A program made the translations under genes and the position numbers. From Malurus cyaneus samueli (Eukaryota > Chordata > Aves > Passeriformes > Maluridae): a stretch of 64,000 bases of DNA. Shown here piece by piece: positions 12,801 to 26,000 of the stretch. Location: NCBI GenBank assembly GCA_009741485.1, contig CM019236.1, positions 46,426,228-46,490,227 of the forward strand. The letters run 5' to 3'. How positions within the stretch are numbered: position 1 is the first letter of the stretch; each line of letters begins with the position of its first letter. The notes under the pieces are model-generated. The model was given only the letters and a program-made list of their open reading frames with translations. It searched no databases and was not told where the DNA came from.

Positions 12801-15800
12801 AAACTAAAATGCTTTAGAGTTACTTTCTTCCTACTTACACCTTTCTTTCCAGTGGAAACTATTTACTTCACTCCTCTTACTACTAAAAGACCTCATCAGA
12901 ATTCTTCCAGATTATAGGAAAACAGTTCCTGCTTTTGCAGTGCAGGAAAGCTGCTCCCTCCAGCTGGTGAGGGAGCAGAGTGTATAGCTTTTGAAGCCTG
13001 GCACGCAAGTCACTGTTAGCAGGGCACCAGGGAAGGTACCCCGGGGCAGACCACAGGCCCACGGGTGGTCACTGGTGTGCTTTCCACACAGCTGGGGCTC
13101 CGGAGCCGACCTCTGGGGGTCTGAAAGTGACAACCGCTTTGAGAAACCACGCATCGACGATGGCCTGCTAGAAGTGGTTGGTGTGACTGGCGTCGTTCAC
13201 ATGGTAAGTTGCCATCCCAGTAAGCACAGAAGAAACATACATTTTATGGGACAGGCTTACTTTGGGAATAAACAATGTATTGCAAGTGCTTAGTCCTAAA
13301 AATTGTGCCTTTTTGTTATGGTTGGATAAGAAGATTTAATAGGAATGGATAATTCATTCAAGATCCATGGGGAAATGCTTCATGACTTAACTAGAGTTTG
13401 AACCAAGTACAGAAATATTCATGTGTGCATATATACATATTTATATATATATTTGTAAGTGCAAATTTATGTATGCGTTCTAGAATGCACTAGCTTTCTC
13501 ATAACAGGTATCATGGTATCTAAATGGAACAGTTCATGGGATGAAAACAAGATTTTATTCTCATATTACAAAAACATGCATTCTTTATCTAGGGTATTTG
13601 CAAAAAATCTTGTCATACCTCACCACAATCAGTGGAGCCACTGTCAAGACAGGTGGCTTTATAATTATCTGACACGGGCTTTCTAACCTCCATTGCTGGG
13701 AATTTGATACTCGCTTTTCTTGATTTGAATGATACCAAGCAGGTGGCGTGCTGTTCTGCAAAGAGTATTACAACTCAACTAATTCAACTTTAATTCTTTT
13801 ATGTATTACATATTTTTACAATATGGTCTGCAATCACTAACACAATCCTGTGGGATGTAGGTTGGTTTTGTCTTTTCTTCTTATTTTTATCACTATCTAA
13901 GGAAATCTGCTGCTGAAAAAGTGCATGTGGTCAGGTAACTAGAGTTAACTAATCCATAAAGCCATCAAAAATGGAAATGTGGGCGCATAGAAATTTATGC
14001 AGCTCGATCTTTGGTGTTGGTCAACTTTACAGTTTTATCATTTAGATCTTCTAAAAGACACCAAAAAAGTGTTTTTGTAAAGATCCTTAAATCTTCTGTG
14101 AAAGTGGAAGCAGCTTTGGAATATAAATGTTAACAAACCTGTGCCTTGGGTTTGTGACTTTAAGCTTTTCACTCCCATGTTTGGTTTCTGCACACATTCC
14201 CCAAGAGCATGTGTAGCAGCGAAGTTCACTTTACTTCACGTTTTACAGTTAACTCTAAAAAGTTAACTCAGCCCTTACGTTGTACCTGAGTATGTGTATA
14301 AGAAGTTCAGTTTGTGTATGTATATATTTCCATAGCTATATGGAGTTGAGTTTGGGAAAACTGTGATTAATAAATTGCTTTTACACTTTAGAATTTCACA
14401 TGTGCTGAAGTCCATGTGCATAGTTGGGTGTTTTTAGAAGTATTTAGTGTGTTACAGAGGAGGAAGCCAATGCGAACAAGACCTTTGTGAGCGCATGCTC
14501 CTTGGCCAATCTTCGTGTATGAACGGCTTTGCTGTGGAAGTTGTTTTGCCACCCACGGCCTACAGGGGTATCCCAAGTTCTCCTTCCTGCACTAACTGAA
14601 ATAATTAACCCTGAGACAGTAAAGGCATCCTATTCAGATTTTGCCTAAGCAGATTTTTAGCTGAAACCTAAAATGTCGGCTGAGAATAAAAAAAATAGCC
14701 ACCCAGTTTAATTGCATCTTGTATTTGTACTTCCTGTTAGTTGGGGTGATTGATATCCTGGCTTTTATTCTATTACAGGGTCAAGTCCAAGGTGGTTTTC
14801 GATCAGGAATCCGCATAGCCCAAGGCTCGTATTTCCGTGTAACACTCCTAAAGCCAATTCCAGTTCAAGTTGATGGAGAGCCCTGGATTCAGGCCCCTGG
14901 CCAGATTATAATTTCTGCTGCAGGACCAAAGGTACTGGCAGTAGGTTTCTCTGAGCAAGTTGAGTTTATTTCTGCGTTGGATGTTACCTTATTCTCTTGC
15001 TTGTCTGTGTGTTCTGATGCTTAACCCTAAAGGAGCTGCTCAGCACCGTGTAATAACTGACACAGCAGTTTTTAAAGAGGATGATACTCATATTTAAAAA
15101 AATAGTCCCTAAGCATCAGCCTAAGTGATTTAATTTTTTTCCCCTGTATTGAGATCTGCAGGCAATGTTGCTTGTCTTGCAGCAGGTCACAGTTAAAAAG
15201 ACTATGCTAGTGGCACAGTGTGCAAAATAGGAAGCAGTCTGCTGGAGAAGGGAACATCTGTCAGTAGTAGCAGAGGAGAAAAATGAATAAGGGAGGAGCA
15301 GGGTCTGTGAAAAACACTTTGGAATAATCAGTTTTTTCTTGATTACCTCAATGTGTACATAAAAGAAAGACAGCATTAGCTGCCTAAGAATTTAACTTCT
15401 CTATTAACTTCAAAATTGTGAAATAAATATTTTGCAGTAGGTGACTGGGGTGCACACCAGTCTACATATTTGCCTGCTGTCTGAAGGATGCCTTTTCAAC
15501 TCACAGAAATTTGTTGCTACAGGCAAGATCAGAGGTTATGCAGTTGGGAGCGCTACTAGAACAATTGCTCTTGCTGAGGAGAAATTAGTGAAAGAGTCAT
15601 ACCTCAGAGTTACAAAATGTGTTAAAACCTTGTTCTTTTCATGAGAAGAAGTTGGAGGGGAATGGAAAGAGAGAGAAAAAATCGAACTTGTCCTTCACTG
15701 AGAAACACTTCCTCCACTATGTTATTGACTACTGGTGTGATCACTGTATATGGACATGTCTGTGTATGTGTACAGGAATATATATGCACACACATACACA

Positions 15801-16188
15801 ATTGTGTATGTATACACAATATGTGTATATGTTTATGTTTAAAAAGTAGAGCTTTTTTTAGTAGAATAATACTTTTTTTACATAAATACTTTCTTAAATA
15901 AAAAGTACTTATGTAAAAAATCCTACAGCTTTATAAGGAAAGGTGCACTGAATAATTGCATATTTAAATGATTTTCTGTTGCAGTTCCAGGTTTTTACTT
16001 GCTTATTAATTAGTCGTCTTAGATCAGCTTATTGGTGACTACAGATATTTTAATACTCACTCACTTTCTTTTAAAATTTTCAATTTTAGGTCCATATGTT
16101 GAAAAAATCCAAGCAGAAGCAGAAAAAAACTGGAAACCTGAGAGAGATGAAAGTGGATAGCGTGTCAGTTTCTGAAGGAGGACGCTAA
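3669..16188 (+). CDS. DGKQ: Diacylglycerol kinase theta, C-terminal kinase part (8 exons, 5'-partial)
   Basis: This is the gene-level entry; the exons are 3669-3820, 5177-5325, 5912-6093, 7570-7670, 11779-11925, 13092-13203, 14779-14931 and 16090-16188. DGK enzymes phosphorylate diacylglycerol to phosphatidic acid with ATP at membranes and so end DAG signalling. The joined exons read 364 residues and a TAA stop with every junction in phase. The catalytic domain begins near residue 10 (FVNPKSGG), has the glycine-rich GGDGTVGW at 67-74 and LPLGTGND near 95-102, and runs into the accessory domain ([16 protein letters not shown], then WGSGADLWG). The short basic tail starting VHML after AAGPK is the DGK theta ending as I know it, which favours DGKQ over other DGKs. 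The human protein is about 940 residues, so the C1 domains and Ras-associating region lie upstream of the window. The coding sequence shows no frameshift or premature stop. Confidence 0.93.
3821..5176 (+). other. DGKQ: DGKQ intron
   Basis: AT-rich intron sequence. I see no gene or recognisable repeat in it. Confidence 0.85.
5177..5325 (+). CDS. DGKQ: DGKQ exon: glycine-rich ATP-binding motif
   Basis: The acceptor is CTGGAG ending at 5176 and the donor is GTGAGA at 5326. The first base completes the glycine codon from the previous exon. It encodes [19 protein letters not shown], where GGDGT is the nucleotide-binding signature shared by all DGKs, followed by [10 protein letters not shown]. It ends one base into the next codon. 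Confidence 0.93.
5912..6093 (+). CDS. DGKQ: DGKQ exon: end of the catalytic subdomain
   Basis: The acceptor is TGCCCAG ending at 5911 and the donor is GTGAGC at 6094. It completes LGTGNDLGR, then encodes [12 protein letters not shown], the [11 protein letters not shown] segment and an acidic linker ([12 protein letters not shown]) before ending on AAG in phase 0. The acidic linker between the two halves of the kinase region varies among DGKs. Confidence 0.92.
6094..7569 (+). other. DGKQ: DGKQ intron
   Basis: Intron sequence with one 16-base poly(A) run at 6774-6789. Nothing else is recognisable. Confidence 0.85.
7570..7670 (+). CDS. DGKQ: DGKQ exon: start of accessory domain
   Basis: A run of T ending TGCTTAG at 7569 is the acceptor; GTAATC at 7671 is the donor. 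It encodes [20 protein letters not shown] and [11 protein letters not shown], the beginning of the DGK accessory domain. It ends with two bases of an arginine codon. Confidence 0.92.
7671..11778 (+). other. DGKQ: DGKQ intron with CR1 insertion
   Basis: The longest visible DGKQ intron. Apart from the inverted CR1 at 9597-10560 it shows only unrecognised AT-rich sequence. Confidence 0.85.
9597..10560 (-). mobile_element. CR1 LINE 3' fragment, sense strand minus
   Basis: The minus strand from about 10310 to 9930 encodes a CR1 reverse transcriptase C-terminus: [20 protein letters not shown], then a [17 protein letters not shown] stretch and LEHLLCRK. Plus-strand landmarks of the inverted 3'UTR follow: TGGAACTTCATGTGCATCAG and the terminal AATCACAGAGTGGGTCAGAA at 9600. 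The 5' limit is uncertain; CR1-like sequence can be followed to the TCATCAGTGAACTTGCTGAGG region at about 10430-10460 and perhaps to 10560. The copy is truncated and not mobile. Confidence 0.9.
11779..11925 (+). CDS. DGKQ: DGKQ exon: accessory domain
   Basis: The acceptor is CTCCTAG ending at 11778 and the donor is GTAAAA at 11926. It encodes [16 protein letters not shown] and [14 protein letters not shown]. The preceding intron is about 4.1 kb and carries an inverted CR1 copy. Confidence 0.92.
11926..13091 (+). other. DGKQ: DGKQ intron
   Basis: Intron sequence with a short alternating purine-pyrimidine stretch (ACATGTACACGTGTGTATAT-like) at about 12426-12468. Nothing else is recognised. Confidence 0.85.
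13092..13203 (+). CDS. DGKQ: DGKQ exon: WGSGADLWG segment
   Basis: The acceptor is TTCCACACAG ending at 13091 and the donor is GTAAGT at 13204. It encodes [10 protein letters not shown], then [19 protein letters not shown] and VVHM, a conserved block of the DGK accessory domain. It ends in phase 0. Confidence 0.93.
13204..16089 (+). other. DGKQ: Two DGKQ introns (13204-14778 and 14932-16089)
   Basis: Intron sequence on both sides of the 14779-14931 exon. The second intron has a degenerate TG/CA/TA microsatellite at about 15757-15836, and the first a TATATA tract at about 13430-13455. No further gene is seen. Confidence 0.8.
14779..14931 (+). CDS. DGKQ: DGKQ exon: [10 protein letters not shown] segment
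   Basis: The acceptor is CTATTACAG ending at 14778 and the donor is GTACTG at 14932. It is exactly 51 codons: [18 protein letters not shown], then [13 protein letters not shown] and IIISAAGPK. The DGEPW motif is a DGK hallmark near the end of the accessory domain. Confidence 0.93.
16090..16188 (+). CDS. DGKQ: DGKQ last coding exon
   Basis: The acceptor is CAATTTTAG ending at 16089. It encodes [15 protein letters not shown] and a hydrophilic tail ending SEGGR, then TAA at 16186-16188. The highly basic stretch and short tail are as expected for DGK theta. No further coding exon is expected after this. Confidence 0.9.
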   Translation, partial: VHMLKKSKQKQKKTGNLREMKVDSVSVSEGGR

Positions 16189-19100
16189 GCGGAGCCCTGT
16201 GTTCACCCCAACTGTAGATACCACGCTGGTTCGGTTAAACCAAGTGCAGACAACTCATGAAGAGTATTGCCTATGAGCGTGCCTTTCATTACATTTTGAT
16301 AGTAATGGGTTCTTCTTCATCTTCCAATGATAGTGCCTCATTATCACAAATAACTATTATGTACCAATTGTCTCATATGAAATGTTTACTTTGGGTTGCT
16401 TTTCCGTAAGCCGTTTCCCAGATAAACAGAGATTCCAAGATGCTGAGATTTCTGCATCTGCCTTCACAAAGAGTGCTTCCCTCCTCCCAGCACCTTCTTA
16501 AAGAAAATCATTCCATAGAATTTCTTTTTAATTGTTCCGTAACTGAAAATGTGTTCCTTTAAATTAATGCTCACAATAGCATCCTAACAAAAAAAGGCAG
16601 AGATATGAGTTGCTGAGAATTCCTTAGATCAGTTGAATAGCACAGCTGAAACAGTACAAGTATAAAGAGAAAAACACAAAACACAGGAGAGATTATTTCT
16701 ATAAAAGGAGCCCAGTGCCCTGGAAAGAGAGAAAGTACTAGAACAGTTGAATCAAAATATTTCAGAGCGTTTACTTCAACAGCATTTGGACAGCATGAAT
16801 GAAGGGGAAACAGCCTGTAGAGCAATTTTTCAACTGCAGCTTAGCTTCTCATTATTCAGCCAAAGCCTGTTTTAAAAGGCATTTGAATTTCATCAGCTAC
16901 AACTCTAACATAAAAAAGGAACAAGAATGGCCAAGGCAGGATTATGTTATACTATTTTTTTTCTATCACTGGAATGATTATCTTTGACACCAAACTTTTT
17001 GTCTTGACTTTACTTGTGTTGTTTATTTTCATTCATCAACTTGGACTGTTACACAACAGCAAGCTCAAGAATCATCACTAATTAGGATAAAATAAGTGCC
17101 ACTTAGTGTTCAGTAAGTAAATTAGCAGAGTCATATGCTAGAGCTGAAATTACGTACATCATAGCTTTGCTGAGGAGCCTTAGCAGGCATTGAAGCCTGT
17201 AGTGTGCACGTAACATGCTATAGTCTTCAAATAACTGGGAATGCAAGAGGCATCATGAAAATTCACTTACCTGGTCAGACTTCTCAAGTCTTTAGTGGGT
17301 GTTGTTATTAGATGAAGGCCCGGGGACCCAGTGACTGTTTTTTCTCACTTGGATGAATGAGTGCTCCTCAGAGATTGTTTCTCTGTCAGCTCCTGTGATG
17401 TTTACCCATCTGTGAAGGTGTGGGGATCCAGTACTCCTTTTTCAGCTTCATGCTGCAGACTGATGCTGGAGCAGCCATGCTGGTCCTGCCATACACTATC
17501 TGCTATCTGTGACTGTACTCACGTTGTTCTTCACTCCTATCTCCTCTGGTCTCATCTCACTCTGGTTGCCCAGGGACTGAATCTTTCACTTTGGGTCAAC
17601 ACCATACACAAAGAGCTCTGTGAACTGCTTGTGGGCAGGGGCTGGGGCCTGCATAGTTTGCCACCCTTATGCATCTGCTGCTTGGAGCTACTTAAGCCAT
17701 GTTGGCTAGAGCCCACTCAGCTAGATGGTGGCCTTACTTGTCCTCTGTTGTACAGTATTACACAGTATTTCAGCTGTGGTGGCATGGATTCATCACTCAA
17801 GTGTCGGCTTTAGGAGCATTCCTCTTGCCAGTGTGTTCAGAAAAAACATCTCCAACTGCTTCAGGGGTCTGAAGTGTAACTTTGAAATATGCATAAGCCA
17901 TTTTTTCATGGAGCCAGTTAGCCAGTGCTAAGGCAATTCTTGCTGATTCTTGCTGATGAGTCTGTACTCTCAGCACCGTGCCAGCTTCAGCAACAGCTGA
18001 TCATTCCATGTGCTTCCTACTTTCCAGTCATGGTGCAACAAGGGTGTGAATGCCCTACAAGATAGGCATCTATAGCAACAGAATGATGCAGCTAAAGCTG
18101 CAAAGAGACAAAACAGGTATGGAAAAATGGCACATGCCTGCAGCTTCTCCTTTCAGTCTAGTGATCCCTTCTCAGTTTTCTGGCAGAGATGCAGCTGGAG
18201 GACTGACTCCTGTTTTCAGTGATTTTTTTTGGTTGTTTAAATTCTTAATTTAAATTTGGGGATGTTCTTCAAGTCCTACAGTGTGGACTACAACTTAACT
18301 TCTATTTAACATGAAAACTGGACTCATGCTATGGAGAGAGTTTGGAGAGTACAGAGCTAAAACCCTTGTCTTCCTGATCATTAAACACAGGGTTGTCTTC
18401 TTTAGAACCTGGGCATGAAGGGTCAGGTGGACCTCTTTTGGCATACTGGGGACCAGCATTACAAGTGTGGATTACAATCATTACAAGGGAGAATGAAGGG
18501 AAGTATTTCAGGACATTCAGTCTCTGACTGAAGCTCACAAATTAGAGAGGAAATCTGAAATAGACTGCTGTTTCATAATTGTCCAGAAAGACAGAGAAAC
18601 TACTTTATATCCTGGGGGCAACGGAAAGAATGCATAGTCTACTTTCCAACTGCTGAATCAGTAATGGAAGCAGGACTTTTTGTTACAGAAAACATGCATA
18701 AATTTTAAGATTGCTGGTACTGACTGTCTTCTGCAGCCCAGATAAATAAACCTGTCTTATTATTTTTCCAGGCATATATAATCCTGCAGCACATAGCTGA
18801 CAGTGTTTCAAGTTCTTGGGTCATTAAGGATCTGGCTGTCTTTCCCTTTTGCTCTGTATCTGTTGTCTGAAATAACATGAAACTCACAGGTCACAATATC
18901 TTAATCAGAGGGCCCCTTGCTGTGGCATATTCATCCTGGAGAATTCCCATCCCTGGAACTCTGTACAAGCCTGTTTTGGGGTAGCATCATGGTAGCAAAG
19001 TGACACTGAAGTATGAGTATATTCTTCTCCCATCTTCCAGAGGGAATCCTGGTGGAGGACAAGAAGGCTTTGAGTTTTTTACTTTGCCTTTTCTTTTTTT

Positions 19101-20094
19101 CCAGAAACCAACTGCCGTGTATTGTTTGAGCAGATGAGAACCACACTGGAATGAAAATGTATCTTAAGAAAAACACACGTGGCATTTAAAGCCTCTGTGC
19201 ACCATAAGATTGATGCATAATGTGTTTTGATGACAAAACAGATTCCTGGGCAGTTGAGATAAGAAAACCCCTGTAAACCTTTAGCAAGGAGAAACAGGAG
19301 AAACTCTGTCATTAACCCCCCTGTTCAGCTGTTCCAGCTTCAGGTCCTGCAAAGCTATTATATCAAGAATATGTATGTGTGTGTGTCCGTGTGGGTCTGT
19401 GTGTATGTGGGTTTTTTTTCTCACATTTTCTCACATTTTCATTCTCATGGTGTCTGAGAGGCCTAGTATTTTCTTCCATTGTATGTAAGGCCTCCATGAA
19501 GGGAAGGGATAACTCTTTGTAGTTAATATGAAATATTTAGATTTAGCCTTTCCATTGAACATAGCAATGCAGTATAATTTATGCGATAGTGGGCAGATGA
19601 TTCTCCATACTGACTCTTTGAGTAGTATTGTGTGGTCACACGGCCAAATATTTCAAATAATGCATCAACAAAAGTGCTGGGAAAGAGGCTCAGTTCTGTC
19701 AAGACAGGTGTTAATGAACATCAGGGACACAGGACCAGGAGCTGTAACTGTGCAGAGAAGAGATGCAGGCTCATTGCTATCCTGAGCACATACCTTCATT
19801 CTCTCTCCACTGCCTTTTTAGCTTGCCTGTAAACCATGGCAGGCACAAATAGCACAAATAGCATCTCTCATGCTGAGAAACACTCTCCTGACCTTCTACT
19901 AGTGTCCCACTTAGGCACTGCCAGCATTGGGGAGAGAAGGGTCCTGAAAACTCCGGTTCCTTTCAAGTACCCCAATGTTGCAGATTAGCGCAGATGGTCG
20001 ATTGGTTAAAATCAGTTTTGGTGGATAAGCACATTATCTCTGTCTTGAATGAGTAGAACCAAAATTCAAAAGCTCATCCCTGAGATACAGGTGC
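16189..20094 (+). other. DGKQ 3'UTR and downstream sequence
   Basis: AT-rich sequence after the DGKQ stop. AATAAA hexamers occur at 18745-18750, and further on at about 22243 and 23238, so the true poly(A) site cannot be placed. A short GTGTGT-rich tract lies at about 19373-19411. In mammals the 3' neighbour of DGKQ is TMEM175, but no TMEM175 coding sequence was recognised on either strand. Confidence 0.6.
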
Positions 20095-23000
20095 TACTTC
20101 AGAAAATTTGCTGCTTTTTTCCCATGGCTTTTACTCTTGATTTGTGCTGTTTAAATTGCTGGTGTTTTCACTGCATTGATTTTTAGGTGAAACAGTTATT
20201 TTGCCAAAAACTCTTTGTTTATATAAATACATGTGCACACACCATTTAAGAATACGCCTTATTCTATTTCCTTCTGCAGTGCCTAATTGTATGGCTTTTG
20301 CTCTGTTAGAACATTCTGATAGAACTCACTTCTGGATCCTTCTTTCACTGGTTTTGGACATGAGGCAGGACTCAAGCTTTCCAACAAGACACGATGGCAA
20401 TATAGGGAAAGCACAACTGTGTTTAGAGTAGTCTCTGCATGTATACAGTTTGAGCTCTGCTTGCTCTTTCTAGATTTTAGTCAAGTATCTGTGTGTCTAA
20501 AACTAATGGCAATGGCTATTGTAACATTTTAAAAACTAGGAAGGAACTGTCTGCTGCAAAGCTTAACTAAGGAATGAAACTAAATGAACCAGTATAGACA
20601 ACAGCTGTTAATCTTGACAGTTACCCTCTCACAAATACAATACAGATTTAATTTCTTTAAAGAGCAAATAATGTACTTAATCTAAATATCAGCTGTTTCA
20701 AATTGCTAAGCATTTATCCGTGCATGTGAGTCTGTAGCAGTCTGGTGGCATATAAGTGTCATTACCAAATGAAACCTCTTTTGTGGGAGGAGAAGGTGAG
20801 AGGAGCTGTTATGACACTTAAAAAGGGCTTACGTTGAAGACACAATAGATTTAGTTGCATATGTATTTAATAATGTACTGATTATGGGTATGCTTGGCCT
20901 TGCATAACCTCCAGTCCATATTCCAGCACCAATATTAGGGGCTCACTGGAGCTGTGCACTTGAGAGACCTGGCAGTAGACATTCTTTTAGTCTGTACCTG
21001 GTATCTCTTCCTTACCACCTTCCGAGTGACTGTACATCTTTCTTTTTCTGCCAGGCTGCCCTCCTGCCCTTTGGGCCTAGCTCTGTACCTAAACTGGTAA
21101 ATGAAGGTATGAGCATGTGCTGGTAAATTTGTGTGGAGAGTGGGGGAATGGGGTTCCTGCTCTGAATGCTGCTCTGTCAGTTAGACTATTCTTTAATTTC
21201 TACTTCAGCTTCTACTTTAGTCATCTAACAGCTGTGCAGCAAAGACTTGGCAACTACTGAACTGCCTTGGATTCACCAGTGACAATGTTGCCTCATTTTC
21301 AGGCTTTGATCTTATATGCACCAAAGCATGTGTAACTTCATTATACCTTTTGCACTTAACAGAAAATACAGATTAGATAGGTTTAGGGTTTGGCAAAATT
21401 GCAATGTTTGTATTTTTTTGTAAATATGGGGATGATTCTACAGATACAAAGATGCACTTTCAGATAACAAGGAAAACAAGTTTGTAGAATACAATTGTTT
21501 AGGAGTTCTCTGACTGCAGTGTTCCTGATCCCCATCCATGTCTAACACTGTGTTTTCCTTGAAAGCCTGTTTGGGGATAGAGATGGCTTCTTCCTCCCAT
21601 TGCAGAATGTATTTATAGCTGACTGACTGAAAGTTCATGTACATTTTTGAGCAAATTTGCTGCTATTCTAAGTTTTAGGTTTTACTAGACTGCTTCTGTA
21701 ATGCATAAAATAATTTTCAAGTTTTATTTATAACGTCAACACTTGCTGATTTGACGCTCAATTGCAGGAGACACCCAGCCCAAAGCCTTCATTCCTCTGC
21801 TACTGTAATGATTTTGTTTTGTTGTTTCTTTTTTTTTTTTTTTTTTTTTAGGCAGTGTATAAGCTTTATGTGTGGAGTGCAGTGAAATGACCAGCAAAAT
21901 TTCTAATCTTAACCTGCAGTTAGAGCAGCAGTTTCAATGTTTACAGGACAGTGACTATTGATTGTAACCCCATACATGTCTGCTGTGTTTCAGAAGCATT
22001 GTTTCTGCTTACCGTGATAATTAATGGGATAGTTGCCTTCTGTTTTTAGAGTCCTGGTTATGTTGCTTTGGAGAGATTTAAGCGTGGGTTATGACTTCTC
22101 TGCCACAGACTCACAGGACATAATTTCTACTGATACAAGTGTTATATTGAACATGTTTCCTGAAAGAGTGACTTTATTTTTTGTGAAGATAATTTATGAG
22201 AAGGTTTTATAGCAGATCAGTGCTGAAAAAGTTGAAGTCTTGAAATAAATGTGTGTAGATATTAAAGATCTATCCCAAAGCGAAGTATTTTTTAATAGGG
22301 CACTGTTAGTGGTGTAGTTATGCCTTTGAGCTCTCCTGGCAGCATACCTATTTAGCATGTCACTCTGCACTGGGCAAGTGTGTTATTTAGGGGACAACCT
22401 TATTTCAGAAGATATGGCTTCATTTATATTGAGCATCTCCCCTACTACACCTCTGGCAGCAACTCCTAATACAAACATCCGCCAGATAAGGCCGAATTTC
22501 TCCCCCATACAGGTTGAAGGGCAGAGAATCTGCCCTTGTGCTTGCCTACAGAAAGGTTATAAGTCTGGTGACTGTCTGGCATTTATAGTCTTCTCTCACT
22601 GTCACAGAGTGTGCCACACAAGCTCTTTTGCTTTCTGAAGGCAGACAGGCACAAATCCAGAGTGCCCAAGTCAAACTGCTAACATCTTGTCTTACCGTGG
22701 CATCCGTTTCTTAGTGCTGCTTATCTTGCCAAAATGGGTAGCAAGAGGTGCTTGAAGTATTACTGAGTATTTATTGTGTAATTTTGGGTGCTTATAAAGC
22801 CTTCACTATTTTAAAGCAAAATTTGGGGATCTGTAGCATAGCAATAGCTGTATAATTCCAGCATTCCAAACATGCCCGAAGCAAGTTATCCTTGTGATAG
22901 TTTAGTTAGCAATGGTGTAGCTAGTAGCAATCAGTATCTTGAGGCTACAAGTTCTGAGTATTGGAAGAGAACATCTCTGCTTTGAATGCAAAGCATCAGA

Positions 23001-26000
23001 GTTTGTAATTCACTATAGATTTCAGCATCCCTCCTACTTATGAATGACTGATGACATCTTAATTCTTCTCAAAGTATGACAACTATTGCTTAAATAACTG
23101 GTTTTCACCTCTGGTTATTTAAATCATCCAACTTAAGCAGTTGTATGAATGCTGTTGTATTATCAAGATTCTCTCAAGGTGTCTCATTGCATTTTTTGTG
23201 AATGTTCTAATACATCAGTAATAAATAATCGTGACCCAATAAACTAATGTAAGCTGACAAGTTATTGTCTAGTGCTTATTCTTTGTGCATCTGCCTAATT
23301 TTCAGGGGGAAAAAAAGCCTAAGTATTAAAGTGGTTGAAAGTGGTTTCCACACTGTGTGCCTCAAACCAGTAGTGCGTTATCACACATGTTTACTTGTAG
23401 ATTGGTCTCAAAAACTAGCATTTAATGATGTAACTTGTTTCTCAGTGTCTGCCTTGCAAATGAGACATGTCACTATATTGTGGTAACTTGTCCACAAATA
23501 ACATAGGTAGTGTACTAATAGATTTTTAAAAAATAATTTATAAAAGATGGACTTTTCTCTTATATTTAAACATCTGTTCATCCTTGGTGTTCTGTTCTTA
23601 GAATAATTCTGTGTATATTTTGCTATACATGTTTTGTGTTTGACTGTACATTTTGCACCAATATGAAATATTGTATTCTAAGTATTATTTACAAGTTCCA
23701 GAGATCTGTAACTAGAATTTATCTGTGAAAAATACAACATCTCTTCTACCCTGGATGCTTGTGGAGTAGTTATGCTTTAAGAATAGCAGAATACACTACT
23801 GTAGAGACAAACATACTTTATCTCAGCTGGGCACTACTTTTACAGGAATTCTGTAGGCCTTGCTGTTTTGAGATTAGGTCGTGCCCTGTGAAAGTTTGGC
23901 TGAGCTTTAAGAGTGTAATTTCACATGTTTTCATTTGTAAGATGACATCTGAGTTTGATCCCTGCAACATTCAAGCACCTCTAGGACCCTTAGTTCTATG
24001 GGTAGCAGTTACTCTAATCCGTAAAGTCCTTCTGGGATAGCCCCATACATACACCACACTGTGTAAAGCATTTCTGGTGTTTCGAGTTACTTTAATGATG
24101 ACCCACACTTTCCAAAGTAGTTTTATAAAATTGGTTGTCCTGTTTGTACTCCTCAAGAAACATGACCTGATGTTTTCATCAGGTAACAAGCCCACGTGTA
24201 GCCTTGTGCCTGACTCGGGTTAGCAGTGGTGGACCTGGCCTGCATGACTCGGGGCCAGACCTCATGGACCTTGGCTTGGAGGGAAATCAGCTGGGACAAG
24301 GGGAAGGGCCGTCCAGTGAGCCAGACCCAGGTGGAAACTGAACCACTGTGGGTGGAGAGCCCACCCCTCCTTGAATGTTTAATGTCTACCTTTTCATGGA
24401 TGGTGGAGGGGGCCATCAGCTGGATACGCCCACATGGGATGTTCCTGCTGCTACCCTGCCTCTGGCAATGAGCAATTGGTCCTTCCCACTCTGTTCAACA
24501 ATTGACTGCAGAACTGAGAAGGCCTTGGTTGTGCCCCAGCACCTCTGGGTAAGCCTTACTGTTCCTTGCTGGACTGCAAGTCAGCCAGCTCTGAAGCAGC
24601 TACAATTACATTTAAAACCAATACATGGAAGAACTCAGTTTGGCGGTACTTTTCTGGAAAAAGCGGAAGCAAACAAAATACTGACCTTCATAAAGAGAAA
24701 AAAAAAAAAAAAACAAAAACCAAACCAAAACATTCAAAACACAAAGTAATATTTACACCTGCCCTCCTCTGAGCTGAGAGAGCAACAAGAGGAGTAGATG
24801 ACTTCCAACAGTCCCTCCCTGCCCGTGTAAGGTTGTGCCTTGCAATCAGGCTGTGCACTTTCCCATCAAGGCGAAGTTGTGCCTGAGAATGGGAAAGATG
24901 GGTTTGACCACGGTAAATCCCAGCTTAACTTCAAAGTGAATTTAGTCAGTAGTTAGACTATATTCTCTGAAATACAGCTAAGTAAAAAAATTATTTTAGA
25001 AAAATAATTAAGTCACAAGAAAATGTAAGAGTTAATGGATGTCCATTTTGGACATCATATTGGTCATCAGATGACAGCTTTGAGCACCTAAAACAGATCT
25101 TGTGGACAACGGGTGGACTGTAGCATGTACGATCCCACCTGCCAGTGCTGAATGACCAAATGCTGGAAAATGCAGCAGTGGCAGTGGCAGCATCTTGCAA
25201 ACAGATCCATGCAGACACAAAGCTGTGCCTATGCAGGTGCCCACACACAGGCAAGCAGCCTTGGCATGAATAAGACAAATGGGCCAAACTTGTGCTTCCT
25301 CACCAGCTGATGGGGCTCAGTGTTCACTCCTGAATGAATCTGTGTCTGTCAATTTCCCCAGACTTCTCTGGTAGCTGGCACCATAGCCTCTTGGTCTATC
25401 TCAAAGCTGGCTTTCAGATTCTGGACATTAAGAAATCCGTCTTAAAAGTCTACCAGAGAACCACAGAATGAGGCGGCAGGGCGGAGGGTGGGGGGGAACT
25501 GACGACAAAATAAACAATTTAAAAAGGTAAAATAGCTGCATGGATCAGGCCTGGAGTCTGCCAGACAAGTGTTCTGACCAGAAGCCTGCTGACTTAATAC
25601 AGTGCCCGTGTGATCAGAGGGAGGGGTGGATTATCGGGGTCAGGGTAGGTGTCAGAAAAAGCACACAGTGAAATTGCACACAAACACCTCAGTCCACACC
25701 CAAAAATTAGGTAGGAACAAGCTCTGTCACTTCCAGGGTTTCCCTCAGCCAATCTGTGCTGTTAATGAAATTGATTGTTCACCACAATCATCCACTCTCA
25801 CAGGCAAGTGCTGGCACTCCTGCTGGAACAGTGCCTTGAATCTGTGCCAGGTAACTATGAGGCTGCTGTTAGCACAGGATTTCTGGGGATGCTGCTCACA
25901 ACTCCATGCATTTGCACACTGTTTTGACGTCAGGACCTCCTGGCTCCGAAAAGCTTTCCCTCTAGCAATTCCCAAAGCACAAGCAGCTACAGCAGCTCAG